Source of the DNA: Pegea sp. RAD2-039 | Lineage: Eukaryota > Chordata > Thaliacea > Salpida > Salpidae | Direction: 5' to 3' | DNA length: 64,000 nt | Assembly (NCBI GenBank): GCA_034620365.1 | Contig: JAQGEQ010000287.1 | Span: 62,001-126,000 of the forward strand | Made by a program: the position numbers and the translations under genes | The notes under the pieces: model-generated | What the model was told of the DNA's origin: nothing | The model's database searches: none | Seen by the model: only the letters and a program-made list of their open reading frames with translations | Part shown: positions 61,851 through 64,000 of the stretch, in pieces | How the letters are laid out: each line of letters starts with the position of its first letter | Position numbering within the stretch: the stretch's first letter is position 1

Positions 61851-64000
61851 TTATTTAGATTGTTCGTTTTTTCTTGCTGCTGTGTGGTAAGAGAACAAAC
61901 ATAGCACAGCATAACACAACTCTTTTGCAAATGCAGACTTATACCGATGAATCATCACTTGATCTGTGTCACGATCTAGAAGCCAATCAAGTTATTAAGT
62001 AGAATTTATTGAAATGATTTTACTTACTATATTCTTCCAATAAAAATATTCCATCAACATTATTACATTTTCGAATAGTTTTTAAACCAAGAAATACCTA
62101 AAAAATAAATTAGTCTAAAAATTTTGAAGAAAAAGATTTGTTTGGAAGATATATTTGCTTTTTCGTTTAATTATATTAATTCAGCTCTTAAAATTCAGGA
62201 AGTTTACATAAAAATTAAATAAACAACAAAGTAAAAGAATGAAAAAGTCACCTGGCTATTAACAAACTTCAAATTAATACCATCTAAAGTGACTTGTAAC
62301 AAGCCACACTCATTACTTCTAATATCTTGGACAGGGAACTCACCACCAAGATTTGGTACTACATCAAGATAAGTTCGTTTCAATAAAGTTTCATGACATT
62401 TAAACGTTTGTTGAAATAGTTTCTCATAAAACTGTTTTTTTTTATCGCTTTCATGAAATTTTCTTCACAATTGAATTAAAGTAGAAGAAAAATTGGAGAA
62501 TCTTATGAAGAAAAAACCAACCGTTATGTCTGGCAGCCGCTTTTTCCATCGCTTCTTTTACACAGTGATATAATTCACGGCACTAAAGTTCACAGAACAA
62601 ATTTAAGAACAAAAAAATAAAATAAAAAAAAGTACTTTTTTGGTGTAGAATCTATTAAGTTGTGTTTCGTGTCCTTTTCTTTGCCATAAACATAAAACTT
62701 TTGTCTTAGGACAGAATGTCATGTTAAGGAGCTTCTCGTACCACCATCGCTCACATATAGTCCCAAAACCAGTTCGTAAGATGATTGCATCATCACAGAC
62801 CTTTAAGAGAAAAGTTGAAGGTTTCTGATAAGAAGAAAGTTTGTATATCTGTAACATGATGCTACTAAAAGATGAAGCAACAAGCAGTTACCTCCATAAA
62901 CAACACTTCACCGTTAGTATCAGTTCCAGCATGAACTACAAAACTTTGTTTACGAATATGTCGACTTCCACAAGGTTTTAGGTCAATAGAAACACCTTGC
63001 AAGGACTTCATACTCTCCAAAAGCATATTGATTTCTGAGCTATAAGCTAAACCAACATGAGATTTACCTAAGAGGCGACGAACCTAAAAAAGTTTAATAA
63101 AAGAAGAAATAGATTTAATTGAGAAAGTTTTACTTTTCGCTTAATTTCATTGTGAGATACATTCATCATCACCATATAAGCAATTAGATTGTAGAGCATT
63201 GTTGAGAGCAAGCGGTCTTCCTCATCTTCTAATCTTCGCTTTTCACAAGTGCTTAGGGTTCGATACCTTAACAAGATTCAAAAGAAAAAAGTTCTAATTT
63301 CATTAAATGAAAAAATTTTCGATTTTGATACAATTTGGAGCTTTTAGTTTCGAAAAATCATTTTCTTATCACTAAACTTCAAACATAATTCAATTTACTT
63401 AAAATATTTCTGATATTTTGCTAATTGATAAAAAAATCATTAAAAATTAAGAAATTTTAATTTATGAAATCAAATTTCAATTGATTCACCTCTCAATCAT
63501 GTCCAAGGGACCTTGATCCATTCCGACAGCATCTCTTTCCATTGCTACTGAATCCAAAAATACATCTTCCCAGAACTGCATCTTGTCCCATAATTTTGAT
63601 CTTTCTTTTACTAATCAAAGAGATATCAATCAAGTTAACAGATTGTTGCTTCGTTGAAAGTAGATAACTTTTACAAAACAAATTATCAATATTTTGATGT
63701 TTCAAAATATCTATCAAAAAACTGATCAAATCCATCAATTGAATGTCTCAGCTTACAATATCAAGACGTGAACATGCTTAGACACCAACTAAATCTACAA
63801 CGCATGCGACAGAGTGTCCTTTGAGTGAAAAATGAGCCGACTTTAGTCTCAAAGAGATGGAACAATAATTCAATTTGACTGATGGTTGTTGAGACAGTGA
63901 CAATTTGTACAGAAAAATTTTAATTTGAAAACATACACGCCATAGCATTCGTGTTTGCCATATTACTTAAACTCAATGCTGTTTCCAAAGCTACATCCTC
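61851..64000 (-). CDS. MADD: MAP kinase-activating death domain protein, C-terminal part
   Basis: MADD/Rab3-GEP is a DENN-domain exchange factor for Rab3 and Rab27 that also links to TNF receptor signalling. Only the C-terminal part lies here; the gene runs off the right edge. Exons, in coding order: 63610-63490, 63266-63134, 63083-62892, 62800-62636, 62582-62522, 62358-62252, 62097-62028 and 61975-61851. They read [122 protein letters not shown] and [14 protein letters not shown], nearly the vertebrate wording, then a short C-terminus ending NEQSK. A partial exon at the edge (64000-63939) is in a plausible frame, but the exon(s) between it and 63610 could not be resolved. The catalytic DENN domain lies outside the window. 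Confidence 0.93.

Overview
The window is nuclear DNA of a small-genome animal. It is very AT-rich, and its genes are split by many GT-AG introns, a large share only about 41-60 bp long. SIPA1L, MADD, NEMP, ATMIN and STARD3 are animal genes and retained PEX6 and ACOX1 imply working peroxisomes. I cannot name the phylum. Ten protein genes were found in 64 kb; for six (SIPA1L, PEX6, HPDL, ACOX1, NEMP and STARD3) I could place every exon junction and the summed exon length is an exact multiple of three.

Layout from left to right: an unrecognised single-pass membrane protein (-, 2.7-5.3 kb, 5' end not found); a 28-exon SIPA1-like Rap GTPase-activating protein (-, 11.0-19.8 kb); intronless UBLCP1, the nuclear proteasome phosphatase (+, 25.0-26.0 kb); PEX6 with 21 exons (+, 26.2-31.5 kb); HPDL, a 4-hydroxyphenylpyruvate-dioxygenase-like enzyme (-, 35.1-37.2 kb); peroxisomal acyl-CoA oxidase ACOX1 ending in SKL (+, 39.4-43.0 kb); NEMP, an inner nuclear membrane protein (-, 45.6-48.5 kb); ATMIN/ASCIZ, a zinc-finger factor with about ten dynein-light-chain docking motifs (-, 48.7-50.6 kb); STARD3, the endosome-ER sterol transfer protein (+, 53.9-57.9 kb); and the C-terminal part of MADD, a Rab exchange factor (-, 61.9 kb to the right edge).

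Two same-strand neighbour pairs are packed 203-205 bp apart (UBLCP1-PEX6 and ATMIN-NEMP). Six of the eight genes with a visible start have a T-rich stretch ending in AG 3-13 bases before the ATG. Together these suggest 5' UTR introns or spliced-leader trans-splicing. PEX6 and ACOX1 are functionally linked through peroxisomal import: ACOX1 carries the PTS1 signal whose receptor PEX6 helps recycle.

The gene-poor stretches hold decayed mobile DNA: five fragments of one LINE 3' end, all on the + strand, a reverse-transcriptase remnant of RTE type, a tRNA-derived SINE and a two-copy repeat of about 140 bp. No CRISPR, rRNA, convincing tRNA gene, LTR element or virus-like element was seen.
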